The notes under the pieces are model-generated. The model was not told where the DNA came from. It searched no databases and was given only the letters and a program-made list of their open reading frames with translations. A DNA stretch of 41,649 nucleotides, from the NCBI GenBank assembly GCA_049999765.1, contig JBNGIQ010006043.1, positions 1-41,649 of the forward strand. The letters run 5' to 3'. Source of the stretch: Phaeoceros laevis (taxonomy: Eukaryota; Anthocerotophyta; Anthocerotopsida; Notothyladales). The first letter of the stretch is position 1, and each line of letters begins with the position of its first letter. Shown here piece by piece: positions 24,159 to 34,800 of this stretch. The position numbers were made by a program, and so were the translations under genes.

Positions 24159-24460
24159 GGTGCCGGCTGTAGGCGTGGCCTCCCACGCTGCTGGCGCTCT
24201 TCACGGCCAGAGCTTCGTTACCTTCATGGACCGAAACAACCAAGTAACAACAATCTACCTATTAGACTAGGCCCGTTTATAGACTTCAGATCAAAACGTC
24301 TCGACTCTCGACAAGTCACGAAATCTTCCTTGGTGGACTACACGTGCCCTACTATGAATGGCAGCGTAAATTCTGATTCGAATAGGTTAACTAATAATCT
24401 ATCGAGTTCGAGTCTCGCATATATTTGCAGACCTGCATAGTTCTGCGTGTTCCTGATGCG
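24159..24460. promoter_or_regulatory. Short divergent promoter region WBP11 / COR413, with a G-box
   Basis: Only 302 bases separate the two start codons. A palindromic G-box CACGTG lies at 24341-24346, about 115 bases upstream of the COR413 start. Its ACGTG core is the one recognised by bZIP factors in ABA, light and cold responses. Regulation of COR413 through it is inferred from family behaviour. Confidence 0.45.
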
Positions 24461-25428
24461 ATGGCAAGTATGCTAGCTACGTCTTACAGCCCAAGCAGGG
24501 CTCTGTTTGGCGCACCAACGTCGAAGGCCAGAGGAGCCCGGAGCGCATTTCACTTCAATCCAGCTTCTTCACTGGGACGCAGGGCGCTTTCCAGTAGCAC
24601 ATTAAAGGGCGTCTGCCTGCCTGCCTGCGTGCCTCTGGTGAGGCCCTGCCACTCACCCGCTGGAAGGGGTGCACTGGGCACCACGTGCTCGGTGGTTATC
24701 TCAACCGAGAGTTTGAGATGGGTGGCCACTGCGGCGTCAGTGTGAGTCACGATCGCGTACTCGTTTGAGTTGTAGCTCGTTCCCTTGATTTGAAGAATTG
24801 ATGATGTCGATGTGTTGGACGTGGCAGGGGTCTCCTGCTTACAAAGAACACAGCAGTGCAGAAGCCACTTGTGGTGGTGTTGCTGGCCTTGACGGTGCCA
24901 CAGGAGGTGACCAGTTGGATCAGGGGAGACTACGGTTTGTGGGTGACTTTCGTGGGGTTGGTTGTTCGTTTGTTTTATTCAATTCCAGGTAAACTACATG
25001 GAGTTGTGCAACCTTGCATTTCCTTTCAGGCTCTTCTGAGCTTCTGACTGATGAGTTGGAGCTGCTTCGTCTAGGTGAATTAGAGCTGCCACTCGCATTC
25101 CTCATGCTCGTCATCACAGCTCCAGTGCAGCTGCTGTCGTACCGGTGAGTTAGCTCTTCGGCTTTCCTCAATCTGAACTTCTCAAGTGTCGTTATTAACT
25201 GGTCTGGTCATTGCCGAAGGAAGTCAGAAACTCTTCCTCCCTTGTCGCAGGAGCCAACCTGCGGCAGCTATCCTGTCGCTGGTGGTTTCCAGCATCGTGG
25301 CTTACCAGCACTTTTCCAGAGCAGGGGGTGTAAACGGGGCATTCCAGAGAAACACTATAGTTGCATCCATTGCTGTTATCATTGTCTTGCTAGTTCCTAT
25401 CATCTTCTTCCTTCAAGGTGTTTACTGA
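24461..25428 (+). CDS. COR413IM: COR413-family membrane protein, chloroplast-targeted type (4 exons)
   Basis: Cold-regulated 413 family membrane protein. Exons 24461-24741, 24828-24988, 25030-25144 and 25251-25428 give 244 residues. The first 90 residues are rich in Ser, Ala and Arg and poor in acidic residues, as in a plastid transit peptide. Several hydrophobic helices follow (KPLVVVLLALTVP, LWVTFVGLVVRLFYSIPG, LELPLAFLMLVITAPVQLL, AAILSLVVSSIVAY, IVASIAVIIVLLVPIIFFL). The blocks IRGDYGLWVTFVGLVVRLF and YQHFSRAGGVNGAFQ match the conserved COR413 core (RGxxGxW...RLF, and an (E/Q)H-x-RA-GG-x-x-x-(A/S)F block). Biochemical function in the family is not well defined. It is linked to cold tolerance and inner-envelope stability. 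Its plastid location is inferred from the leader. Confidence 0.85.
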
Positions 25429-26564
25429 CTGAAAGAAGAAGTGTGCAAATATTATCGTGTCGATTTTGTGAAGAACCTTAAGTTGACCAGATCGGAAACA
25501 TGTCCGCTGTCCGCCACTCGAAGGCAGGACGGACTTCACAACTTCGTGCCGCTCAAGCCATAGCCAATGAAACCCCTCTCTAAAATAAGTGATAACTCCG
25601 CCATTTTGATCCAGGCACTGTAAAATCCTGCTGGTGATCGGGGTGTGACCATGACAGCCTGGTCGGCACCGAGCGGTGCCCCAAAGCATGTGCTAACCTG
25701 TGTTCGCGCGGTGTCCCTTGCAATGAGGTTTTTACCCAACAGCCCCCCTAACAAGCCTCCTGCCTTCCAGAGTACCACTTCCTAAAATCGTATATCTGCA
25801 GTTCAGCGAAGAAACACAGTCCATGCACTAGTAGTTACAGAGCCTTCTGAGATTTGCGCTAGCACCGGCATTCTTAACATTGACTTCTAAAGAGTGCCAT
25901 TTCTTGTCTACGTCGTGGGCCAATCCGTGGGCACCTCAGAGCCAGTCGTTTTTTGATATCTCTGTTTGCTGCATGCCCTTGAAGGCTCTCACGGTTCTCA
26001 CCTCTCAAAGGTCATGTCATCGCCAATGCGATTGGCAGGGAAAAAGCTACTTCCTGGCAGGCAGTACAGTAGCAACTCCAGCTGGAGCATGGAATCTCAG
26101 ATCTTATATGCTCAGCTTTGTATACAGGAATCCAGTAAGTAGGGCCAGCGTGTATTGCAGTCTCACTTCAGTGAAGTAGTGACCTGTGAAACACATCCCT
26201 GAGCTTACAGTGGGGCCAAAATGTGAAGGTACATGTAAAGCATTCGTTTTTACAGCTGGTTTCGAAATTCTAAGTTGCTGCATGCTTCCCCATAAGCAGC
26301 CCACTGTTTGCCACGGACGGAAGCCAACCAGCAGGCTGGATTGGGTGCTTTCACTATAAATGCCCTGCTCCACTTACGATGTATTGGGCTTTAGAGATGA
26401 GCTGTACCTTGTAAAATTGACTGCAGGATCGTCTGCCGCTTGTAGCACGCTGTTCCGCAGCACCACCTAAGTCCTCTGCCACTTCCAGCACGAACTTACT
26501 GCGTTCAGAGACTAGCAAAGGGTAATGTCCCGTCTCTCCACCAGCGACTGTCAGCATCGGTTAT
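25429..26564. other. Intergenic region between convergent COR413 and CCR4-like genes
   Basis: About 1.1 kb. Small open frames on both strands lack domains and sensible composition. I see no repeats or RNA genes. It should include both 3' untranslated regions. Confidence 0.5.
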
Positions 26565-27734
26565 TTAACCAGTGATTGCGAAGTCCGCACCTATCGGCAA
26601 ATGATCGCTGGGATGGTTCCAATTTGGCACTCCTCCAGCGAGCTCTGGAGCATCCTCGGAGGCAGGTAACTCCAGAAAACTTTTAGGCCTCAAAGCCTCA
26701 GAAGGGCGAAACAAGATGTAGTCAAGAGTGCCCGTAAATCCAATAGAGACGTTGGTAAACGCAGGTTCCCCTCCAACCTGGGCATACAGGCTGCGAAGGT
26801 GCACCGGAGATCGCTCATCGGAGTCACAGGACTCATTGCCTTCTTCGGGAGAAACCTGGACAGATTTCTTGTCACCACTGGCGTGGCCAGAAACAAGGAA
26901 GAGGTACACTGGATCTCCAGGCTGAGAATTGAAATCCCCTGTCACCAAGATCACCGGAGCAGATTCGAACTGCTCCAAAAGTGTCTGCTGATAGTCCGAC
27001 AGGCATGAGACCAGGTACTTGGCCTGTGCCAACTTCACATCCGCCCAGGCCGGATCCCAGTAAAGGTGTGTATTTGCAAGCAGCAGCACATGCTGGGGGC
27101 CATTCAGGAGCCGAAATGCAGCCATAATGCCAACACAGTCACGTTTCAACCTAACCCGCGGATCATTGCCGTCACCAGGTTTGTCCTCCCCATCAGACCC
27201 AGACGACTCTTCCTGGCCAGAGTCTGGCACAAGTCGGTTGTAGTCAATGGCTTGCTTATCCAGCAATTCAAAGCGGGACCGCCTAAAAAAAATGCCGCAC
27301 CCGTCTCGCTTCTTGCCGCCCCGCTTTACATATACACTCTCATAGCCATGGCTGCTCATATTGTGCTTGTAGTAGCTCTCATACTCATCCAGCTCCTGCA
27401 GGCAAAGGAAATCTGCATCGAAGGCCAGCAACCTGGACAGCACAGCCTTGGACCTAGCCTTCCACCTGAGACAGGAGGAGGGCGAGCTTGGGAAGTTGGA
27501 ACTCTTCACGTAAGCCTGAGCCAGGATGTTGTAGGAGATAATCCTGATGCTGGTGGTGGCGCTCTCATCTGGACCCCCCTCTACAGAAACAAAATTTGGC
27601 CTCCACAATACCGTATTTCCAGCCATAGTGTTGCTCCTGGCTGTATAGCAACAACGAGAGGATGCCAAGACCAGAAACGAACAATTCACGAAGGAGAGTG
27701 ACGGAGACTGAAAGATCCTTGAACAGGCAAACAT
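26565..27734 (-). CDS. CCR4-like endonuclease/exonuclease/phosphatase nuclease (CCR4 homologue 4 type)
   Basis: A 389-residue EEP-fold protein, most like plant carbon catabolite repressor 4 homologue 4, an mRNA deadenylase-type 3' exonuclease. The catalytic set is visible: N69 in ISYNILAQ, E114 in CLQELDEYE, H223 in ANTHLYWDP, D267 and N269 in TGDFNSQPGD, D in GTLDYILF, and D377/H378 in SDHLPIGA. RLKRDCVGIMAAF and ADVKLAQAKYL are also highly typical. An acidic Ser/Gly/Asp insert lies at about 170-190. The first 35 residues could be a mitochondrial or plastid presequence, or translation may begin at Met37, so the start is uncertain. No introns. It is divergent from the gankyrin-like gene, about 390 bases away. 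Confidence 0.92.
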   Translation of the reverse strand: MFACSRIFQSPSLSFVNCSFLVLASSRCCYTARSNTMAGNTVLWRPNFVSVEGGPDESATTSIRIISYNILAQAYVKSSNFPSSPSSCLRWKARSKAVLSRLLAFDADFLCLQELDEYESYYKHNMSSHGYESVYVKRGGKKRDGCGIFFRRSRFELLDKQAIDYNRLVPDSGQEESSGSDGEDKPGDGNDPRVRLKRDCVGIMAAFRLLNGPQHVLLLANTHLYWDPAWADVKLAQAKYLVSCLSDYQQTLLEQFESAPVILVTGDFNSQPGDPVYLFLVSGHASGDKKSVQVSPEEGNESCDSDERSPVHLRSLYAQVGGEPAFTNVSIGFTGTLDYILFRPSEALRPKSFLELPASEDAPELAGGVPNWNHPSDHLPIGADFAITG

Positions 27735-28128
27735 CTGGATGACCTAATAGGACTGAAACCGCAACAAGATGAGTTCTTGCTCCAGATTCTCGTGGCTCTT
27801 CAGTCCAAGCAGCGAAGTGACGTTCCCTTGCCGCGAGCCAACTGACAAAGGTCACAGAGCATTTAACCTTGGACAGGTGGTATTTACAAACCTTGGGGGA
27901 CTGGAGATATGCACGTGACCTGGTGTCGATCCGTGTGCTAGGAAGGCCTTCGGCGAGTATCTAATTACTGTCGTGGAACTCGTTTGAAACATCTTTGCAG
28001 ACTCTTGAAAGCAAAACAAAGCGTGCAAAGTCTGAGCAACAGAGCTTGCTTGCGGCCTACATTTACCGCTGGGACAGGGGTTAGGGTTGAATGCATCAGT
28101 TTGTATCTCAGAACCGCTGGCACTGAGA
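27735..28128. promoter_or_regulatory. Divergent promoter region CCR4-like / gankyrin-like
   Basis: 394 bases between two start codons. Both promoters must lie here. No TATA box or other recognisable site was identified. A bidirectional promoter is inferred only from spacing. Confidence 0.35.
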
Positions 28129-29380
28129 ATGGAAGACTTGAATAGGGACCTCTTTGAGGCTGCAGAGAAGGGCGCAGTGGAGGTGTTTCAACAGAGTCTG
28201 CGAGGAGCAGAGCAACTCGCAGCGGCTCGCCACCTGAGAAATGAGGACGGTCGTTCCTTGCTTCATGTTGCGTCCGCCAGTGGTCATGCTCGGGTAATTG
28301 TGCTTTGCCTCGTTTCTGCATGTTGAAAGGTTCCAGTGTACCACAAGCCCTTCTGATTCATCTTACTCCGGTGAAACAGATTGTCTCGCTGCTTGCTGAC
28401 GGGGTCAACCCCGTCGAGAGTGGCATCAATGCCTGCGATGAGGAAGGCTGGACGCCCCTCATCTCTGCTGTTAGCAGTGGGCGGGGCGCTGCTGTTGAGG
28501 CATTGTTGAGAGCAGGTCAGTCAACAGATCAGCATTGAGTAAGATAAAACTTCCCATCTTTGCCAATTTAATGTGCCTGACCTTGATTGACATGTTTGCG
28601 CAAACTGCCTCAAATGTACGGTGTCGTGGTACAATTGGTGCAGACTGCAGTCATTCTTTCTGTTTGTTGTATCATGGCATTCCTAGCGACTTCTACCCTG
28701 GTGGGTGTGGCCTTGACAGACCTAGACTCTGAACCGTTACTTTCGATGATTTTGATGGTTGCAGGAGCAGATGTATCTCTTAAAAACTTGGGTGGGCGCA
28801 CTGCTCTTCACTATGCTGCCAGCAAGGGTCGTGCAAAGATTGCCCAGATTTTGATACTTCACGGTGCAAAAATCAATGTCAAGGACAAGGTAATTGTTTC
28901 TCTCATAACTGAATCCCTGTACGTTGTGATGCTTTGAGTATGACAATAATTGTGTACATCCGTAGGTTGGTTGCACACCTCTCCACCGAGCAGCAAGTGC
29001 TGGGCATGCCGATGTCTGTGACGTGCTGTTGGAGGAGGGAGCCAATGTTGATGCTACCGACACCACGGGACAAACGCCACTAATGCACGCCGTGATATGC
29101 GACAACCAACAGGTACCACATTGTCGTTTCTTTTGCAGCTCGAGTTCCCCAGAAGAACCATGGGGACAACTTTGAGGCTTTTGTGCTGCATTTTGCACAG
29201 ACAAGCAGCCCAACTAAGCACCTCTCTGCCTTCACATGGTCACAGGTTGCTCTTCTGCTTGTTCGGCATGGCGCTGATGTCGACGCACAAGATAAAGAGG
29301 ACTACACTGTGTTAGGCCGGGCCAGTGAACAATTTCGCCCTTTGCTTATTGATGCTGCTAAGGCCATGCTCGAGGGCTAG
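28129..29380 (+). CDS. Gankyrin-like ankyrin-repeat protein, proteasome assembly chaperone type (5 exons)
   Basis: Exons 28129-28293, 28380-28515, 28765-28889, 28966-29112 and 29246-29380 give 235 residues. The protein is almost entirely ankyrin repeats: DGRSLLHVASASGHAR, EGWTPLISAVSSGRGAAVEALL, GGRTALHYAASKGRAKIAQIL, GCTPLHRAASAGHADVCDVLL, GQTPLMHAVICDNQQVALLLV and a capping repeat. An N-terminal helix EDLNRDLFEAAEKG precedes them. Length and repeat layout match the 26S proteasome regulatory-particle assembly chaperone gankyrin/PSMD10 (yeast Nas6), which binds an Rpt ATPase subunit. Other small ankyrin proteins cannot be fully excluded without an alignment. An in-frame upstream ATG exists at 28090, but the chosen Met fits family starts. 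Confidence 0.85.
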
Positions 29381-29832
29381 TATCTCTGTACTATCAAACA
29401 CATTATTTGAAGCCCTAGGCTTGTGCTCTTCAATCCAAGACCCAACAATGCACAGTCCCGTTACACCTGTCTCTTGACGTGTCCTCCACTCCCATCGTGA
29501 GTTTACGGTCCGCTGGTGCACAGCGGAAATCAGAAATCAGACCACCTCCAAAGGGCCAGTACGAATCGAACAAGCGAACAACGTTCAGAACCACGCTGGT
29601 TGGCTTGCGAGTTGCAAGCGTCTGCATATCTACACTGGAGGGCTCTGAGAATGAGCAGCCTCCTATCAACCTGTCTAACTTCCTACAATTGCCTCTATGT
29701 ACAGACTCATCAAACACGAAAGCATCCGCGAAAATTTGGAGACCGCGGGCAAAATATCCACGCTCCGTGCCGCCTCAAGCTGGCAAACAATCCCAGATCC
29801 CCAGCCATCCATCCGTCTCAAAGGTCACAGAA
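29381..29832. other. Intergenic region between convergent gankyrin-like and PADRE genes
   Basis: About 450 bases with no supported gene. The frames that cross it on the plus strand continue as antisense shadows of the PADRE gene. Confidence 0.5.
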
Positions 29833-30309
29833 TCAGATAGGCACATACTCGGGAATGCTCTCCAAGGAGGCCACCCAGTGCTGCTTGGATCTGGATCGCC
29901 TGGAAGGCTTGACCGGCTTTCTGCCCGCAGTCTGCGTGGCATTGGCAGCGCGCGTGGCTTCACCAAGAATTTGTGTGAGCTGCGCCTTGGAAATCACAAA
30001 CTGCACCGGACAAGCAGCTTGGTGCACAGATCTTGCCTCCACAGAACGAGTCTCTTCCGCCAAACACACCGGATTCGGCAGAAGAAAATACACCCGGCCT
30101 AGCTCGAGGAACTCCTCCCCTGACAGCATCCCTCCTTGCTCCTTCACCGCCGCGGCGGGACAAACCAGGTGATTCGGGTGCGAGGACAGCACCACAGAGC
30201 ACCTCACCCGCCGGTGGTACTCCAAGACCGTGCCATCATTCCGGAACACTGTGAGTGCTCCTTTCCTGCCGCTCCTCCCCCCGCCAGCCTTGCTCAACAA
30301 TCCAAACAT
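29833..30309 (-). CDS. PADRE (DUF4228) family protein
   Basis: A 158-residue protein with a PADRE/DUF4228 domain: ALTVFRNDGTVLEYHRRVRC, VVLSSHPNHLVCP, and the signature LELGRVYFLLP. These are short plant-specific proteins often induced by stress and pathogens, with no known biochemical activity. A basic C-terminal tail (KPVKPSRRSRSK) follows the domain. I chose the Met at 30307-30309 (MFGLLSKAGG) because the family usually starts close to the domain. The same frame stays open to a Met at 30552, which would add 81 residues of GC-rich, low-complexity text. No introns. Confidence 0.8.
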   Translation of the reverse strand: MFGLLSKAGGGRSGRKGALTVFRNDGTVLEYHRRVRCSVVLSSHPNHLVCPAAAVKEQGGMLSGEEFLELGRVYFLLPNPVCLAEETRSVEARSVHQAACPVQFVISKAQLTQILGEATRAANATQTAGRKPVKPSRRSRSKQHWVASLESIPEYVPI

Positions 30310-31010
30310 GGCCGCTCTCCAGCGACGCCGTCGGAGTCCCTCCACCTTCCGCAGCACCCGCCACCGCAGACCGCAGGCACCGCTCAATTCCGCTCCGCAG
30401 CCATCCTCCAAGTCTTCTTCCGCAGCCGGCATGCAATCCGCGGAGCGTGAAGCAGCTGGGGGAACCGAAACCCCCTGATGAAGATGAAGATGAGGCCCGG
30501 GCGGGAGGGGCGTGCGCGGTTTATGGGAGGGACTCCGGTGGCCGTCCGGCACCTCCCTTCCCTCAGGCTGTGCTGATCACTATCGGCTGGACGCACCGAC
30601 GACTGGCATCAGACAGCGTCACGACCTTCGCGCCTTCGGGCCGTTTGTGATTAATGCAACAGAATAAAGTATTTCTGGTGCACAATAAAATATGCTCGAG
30701 ATACACGCGTCAACGTGCTGCATCGGACATCATTGATTTCATTTGTTGGAGCCAGCTCCGTCCACAGTGCCCTCTTGCGCCAGTTGCGGCGAACAGACTG
30801 AGTCAGCCTCCTCCGCAAGATCTAGGAAGGGCGGGAACATGGAATGCCAAATCAGTGCCAGTGCAGCGCTACACTTTTTATAGCCCACGTGGACGAATGC
30901 CCTCCCGTAATGCTTCGTTATGGCCCCTCTTGGGAGCGCGATGAACGCATGGGACTCGTGTGAGAGACACGCAAGCACTAAAAGTTGGGACAAGAGGCCT
31001 TTCGTTGTTT
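30310..31010. other. 5' flank of the PADRE gene, gene-free
   Basis: The first 240 bases may be a GC-rich 5' leader of the PADRE gene. The rest, to about 31010, has no coding signal or repeats that I can support. Confidence 0.4.
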
Positions 31011-31014
31011 AATC

Positions 31015-31400
31015 GGTAGTTTATTTATTTATTTATAAATAAAGTAGGCGTATGCAGCCATTAGGCTATGACGCCATACAAGTGTATGAAAATCACATTG
31101 AACATGAACTAAAGGATGGAGGCCTAACTAAGATAGTACCCCTCCAGGGCATGGTGAGGGGCAAGCTAAGGGTGTCTAAAGATAATCATCAATGCAAAGG
31201 AAATAAGAGACCACTAGTTGTTGGAGGCCCAGGAGTCGATGAAGGCAAGGGAAGGACCCCTTGAAGATATGCAGCCAAACAGATCGGGTCGCAAGGCATT
31301 GACCAAGGATGTGGCCCCATGTCTCCTCCGCTGAGCCGCATTTGCGGGAGAACGGTGAACTAAGGATGTTGAAGTGACAAAAGTTCATCGGCCGTTGTTT
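31015..31400 (-). mobile_element. 3'-end remnant of a LINE (zf-RVT region)
   Basis: On the minus strand, 31176-31388 reads as the reverse-transcriptase zinc-binding region of plant LINEs: FSRKCGSAEETWGHILGQC followed by RSVWLHIF, matching the C-x-C/E/H/C/W spacing of zf-RVT domains only loosely. Downstream on that strand, at 31020-31040, lies an (AAAT)n-like simple tail, as expected at the 3' end of a LINE. Only this small piece is present, consistent with 5' truncation. Confidence 0.55.
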
Positions 31401-31519
31401 GTCTTATGTGAACCCTTCAAACGACAGGGAAGTTTTTGTACGACGAAACACAAGCACACAAGGTGGGGCCTGCAGTTCTGTTGAGCTGCATTCTTGCCCA
31501 GGTAGCAAGAATCTCAATT

Positions 31520-31590
31520 CACCTAGGATGCTTTCGAAATCCCTGGCCTGAATCCCAATGCACCTAGGATGTTTCGAAATCCTTGGCCTG
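31520..31590 (+). repeat. Near-perfect short direct repeat, period about 40 bases
   Basis: CACCTAGGATG(C)TTTCGAAATCC followed by (C/T)TGGCCTG occurs at about 31520 and 31561. Confidence 0.8.
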
Positions 31591-31665
31591 CTGGTTAGAC
31601 TTCACACACACAGCACTCATGTCCCCCATCGGTGAACAAATCATGTAACACGACTTTGCAAATGC

Positions 31666-33138
31666 AATTATGGCTTCGTCTAATAAATGCTAACAAGCAT
31701 CTTAAATGGCTAGTAGCACGGTCAGGTGGTCTAATTCCCACCGTCCTACACTGCCAATGCTCATTAGTGGCCCATCGTTTCGTAGAATACCACATTGTGA
31801 GGTTGATAGCCCAAGCTTCAACACGTGTCCAAAGCTCTTACTTCAATATGATATAGGTTCGCACCATTAACAAATCGCCACGTAGTTTGGCGTCCCTAGG
31901 CAGGCGCACTCTTCTAAATCAATGCTCCATACTGGGCCCGGGAAACTTCTTACTCAAATATCTATCAAAATAAAAGTAAAAAAATGTTGAAACTTGAACG
32001 GTCAGATAGAGCTCAATGAGAGGAACAAAATTCATTCATGGTGTATTGGAAAAAGAGTGCTCTAACTTTTTTAAATAAAATATTTTTAATCTGCCAAAAA
32101 AATGATATCTAATTATCATGTGGGTAGTTGGCCATGCTATCACATCGAGAGTATAGAAATTATGGCTTCGTCTAATAAATGCTAACAAGCATCTTAAATA
32201 GCTAGTAGCACGGTCAGGTGGTCTAATTCCCACCGTCCTACACTGCCAGTGCTCATTAGTGGCCCATCGTTTCGTAGAATACCACATTGTGAGGTTGATA
32301 GCCCAAGCTTCCACACGTGTCCAAAGCTCTTACTTTAATATGGTATAGGTTCGCACCATTAACAAATGGCCACGTAGTTTGGCGTCCTTAGGCAGGCGCA
32401 CTCTTCTAAATCAATGCTCCATACTGGGCCCAGGAAACTTCTTACTCAAATATCTATCAAAATAAAAGTAAAAAAATATTGAAACTTGAACAGTCACATA
32501 GAGCTCAATGAGAGGAACAAAATTCATTCATGGTGCATTGGGAAAGAGTGCTCTAAATTTTTTAAATAAAATATTTTTAATCTGCCAAAAAAATGATATC
32601 TAATTATCATGTGGGTAGTTGGCCATGCTATCACGTCGAGAGTATAGCAATTATGGCTCCGTCTAATAAATGCTAACAAGTATCTTAAATGGCTAGTAGC
32701 ACGGTTAGGTGGTCTAATTCCCGCCGTCCTACACTGCCAGTGCTCATCAGTGGCCCATCATTTCGTAGAATACCACATTGTGAGGTTGATAGCCCAAGCT
32801 TCGACACGTGTACAAAGCTCTTACTTCAATATGATATAGGTTCGCACCATTAACAAATCGCCACGTAGTTTGGCGTCCCTAGGCAGGCGCACTCTTCTAA
32901 ATCGATGCTCCATACTGGGCCTGGGAAACTTCTTACTCAAATATCTATCAAAGTAAAAGTAAAAAATGTTGAAACTTGAACAGTCAGATAGAGCTCAATG
33001 AGAGGAACAAAATTCATTCATGGTGCATTGGGAAAAGAGTGCTCTAACTTTTTTAAATAAAATATTTTTAATCTGCCAAAAAAATGATATCTAATTATCA
33101 TGTGGGTAGTTGGCCATGCTATCACGTCGAGAGTATAG
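31666..33138. repeat. Three tandem copies of a unit of about 491 bases
   Basis: Units start at 31666, 32158 and 32649 (AATTATGGCT(T/C)CGTCTAATA). They are nearly identical over their whole length apart from scattered substitutions and one- or two-base indels. The array ends abruptly at about 33138, where the sequence changes to unrelated DNA. Each unit has a GC-balanced first half with a predicted stem-loop (GTAG-C-ACGGT ... ACCGT-C-CTAC) and an AT-rich second half. No open frame runs through all copies. Confidence 0.9.
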
Positions 33139-33248
33139 CCAACATCAAGAACTATACGACACAAAAGGAGGGAGGCGTGGAAGATTATGTAGTGCAGTCG
33201 AGACAAAAAAAACGGGTTTTGTAACCCTTGTAACCCTTGTAACCGCCT

Positions 33249-33348
33249 NNNNNNNNNNNNNNNNNNNNNNNNNNNNNNNNNNNNNNNNNNNNNNNNNNNN
33301 NNNNNNNNNNNNNNNNNNNNNNNNNNNNNNNNNNNNNNNNNNNNNNNN
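33249..33348. other. Assembly gap (100 N)
   Basis: A fixed-length run of N, so the true length is unknown. The left edge is a 9-base repeat, GTAACCCTT, at about 33220-33245, so the missing part may be a tandem repeat. Confidence 0.95.
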
Positions 33349-34310
33349 GTGTTGTGTCATGCCATCTTCTAGATGCCTCATAGGTCGCTAATTGATTCTA
33401 TAGTGATGAATACCCATTTCATATAAATAACCAAGCCAAGTCTAGGAATTATAGTTCTTGAAAGGAAGTGGCTTTTTTACCCAACATACTCTCAAATGAC
33501 ATATAGAGGGTCAGGAATAAATTCACCTTTGAGGTCGTAAGGTTCATATGGGGGTGGCAAGGGTTTCTAACCTACAAGTAAATTTGACTTGCAGCTTACG
33601 ACCATTGTTCATATTGCAAACCATCCAAATTCCATCCCTAGTTACAACCATTATTCATATTGCAGTTAGGCATGGTAGGAGCTCTAAATCCTATCTTTCA
33701 AATCTGATTGCAAGATATGAAGAGAGGGGATTATAACTTAGTCTAGGGTCCTAACTAGGATCTTGTACAAACACGAGTTTCTATATGTGTCGGCATGCTC
33801 GATTCCCACCAACCGATTCCCACCAATGTGTCGGCATGCTTTCGCTAACATGACCTTCCTACTACTACTACTGCTACTATATAAGTAACGCACCTATTGC
33901 ACCAAAAAAGAGAGGGGTTAAGTTATTATATGGCAACAGGAAAGAAATGGCGACTATCGAGACAGTTTCGCGCTGTCCAACCATGCTCATAGAACTGGCG
34001 AGCCATATCCTTTCATTTTCTGCGTTTGCTTATACTGAAGAACGAATAGTATGGGATCGGTTAATGTCCCTTTACCCTATGGCGGCTTCATTTGAAAGTG
34101 GATAGCTTGTATATCTGGTCAGGTGCTTCTGTGCCTTCCGGAGCTTGCTTCCCAAGCTAATCAGCGACTATCGAGATCTAGAGAAGTCTACAATTCCTGA
34201 TAGTGAATTAGTGTTCCCTTACCCTAACAAGAACATGAATGGTGGAAGATCCTTTTCATTTTCATACCTCAAGTGACTAAACAGCAATAGCTCCATTTGC
34301 TTCCTAGAGG
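33349..34310. other. Gene-free stretch after the first gap
   Basis: About 960 bases, AT-rich. No domain or repeat identified. A few reading fragments at about 33950-34060 could belong to the broken gene downstream, but I cannot support it. Confidence 0.4.
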
Positions 34311-34314
34311 AGTC

Positions 34315-34800
34315 GGAGGTGCACGGTAAGATTGTCATCAAGTTTGTGAAAGGTTATAGTGTGGATGCTCACAAAGCTATGGCTGACTGGGGATATGCAC
34401 CCAAGTTCTATGATGTTGTAGAGCTCCATGGGTGGTTTATGCTAGTCATGGACTATGTGGATGGACATCTATGGTTCGAGAAGAGTGAAGCAGATGATAC
34501 ACACAAAAGCACTTTGAAAGACATCAGGCACTTCAGTCTGCCAAGTTTGTTCACGAAGATTTGAGGGCTTGCAACGTCATTCTGTCTGGGATGGGGGTCA
34601 AATTGATTGACTTCGAGTGCGCTGCCAACATAGGAGTTACAACATATCCTAGTATGTTCATGAATCGTGAGAAGATCCCTTGGCCAAAAGGCATGCACTC
34701 CAACGAATTGATCAAGCCAGAGCATGACAAGTACTGGCTGAATAGGCTTTGTAGTGATCCAATCAGAGGTGGTTTCGTCCTTGGATTTATGAAAAGATGA
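34315..34800 (+). pseudogene. Protein-kinase-like fragment, frameshifted
   Basis: Two frames together read as the core of a protein-kinase-like fold. Frame one (34319 to about 34530) has a beta-strand lysine (KIVIKF) and a hinge-like MLVMDYVDG. Frame two (about 34534-34800) has a catalytic-loop-like FVHEDLRACNVIL (HxDLRxxN) and a KLIDFE motif in place of DFG, then HDKYWLNRL. A one-base shift at about 34525-34540 separates them, so the gene is broken or the sequence is wrong there. The upstream part of the kinase fold, including the Gly-rich loop, is not seen. The substrate is unknown. Confidence 0.6.

Noticed and set aside
27066-27701. 211-residue plus-strand frame
   Set aside because: It is antisense to the CCR4-like gene, whose catalytic motifs fix the coding strand.
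33220-33248. Telomeric repeat at the gap
   Set aside because: The unit is GTAACCCTT, not the plant CCCTAAA type, and only three units are seen.
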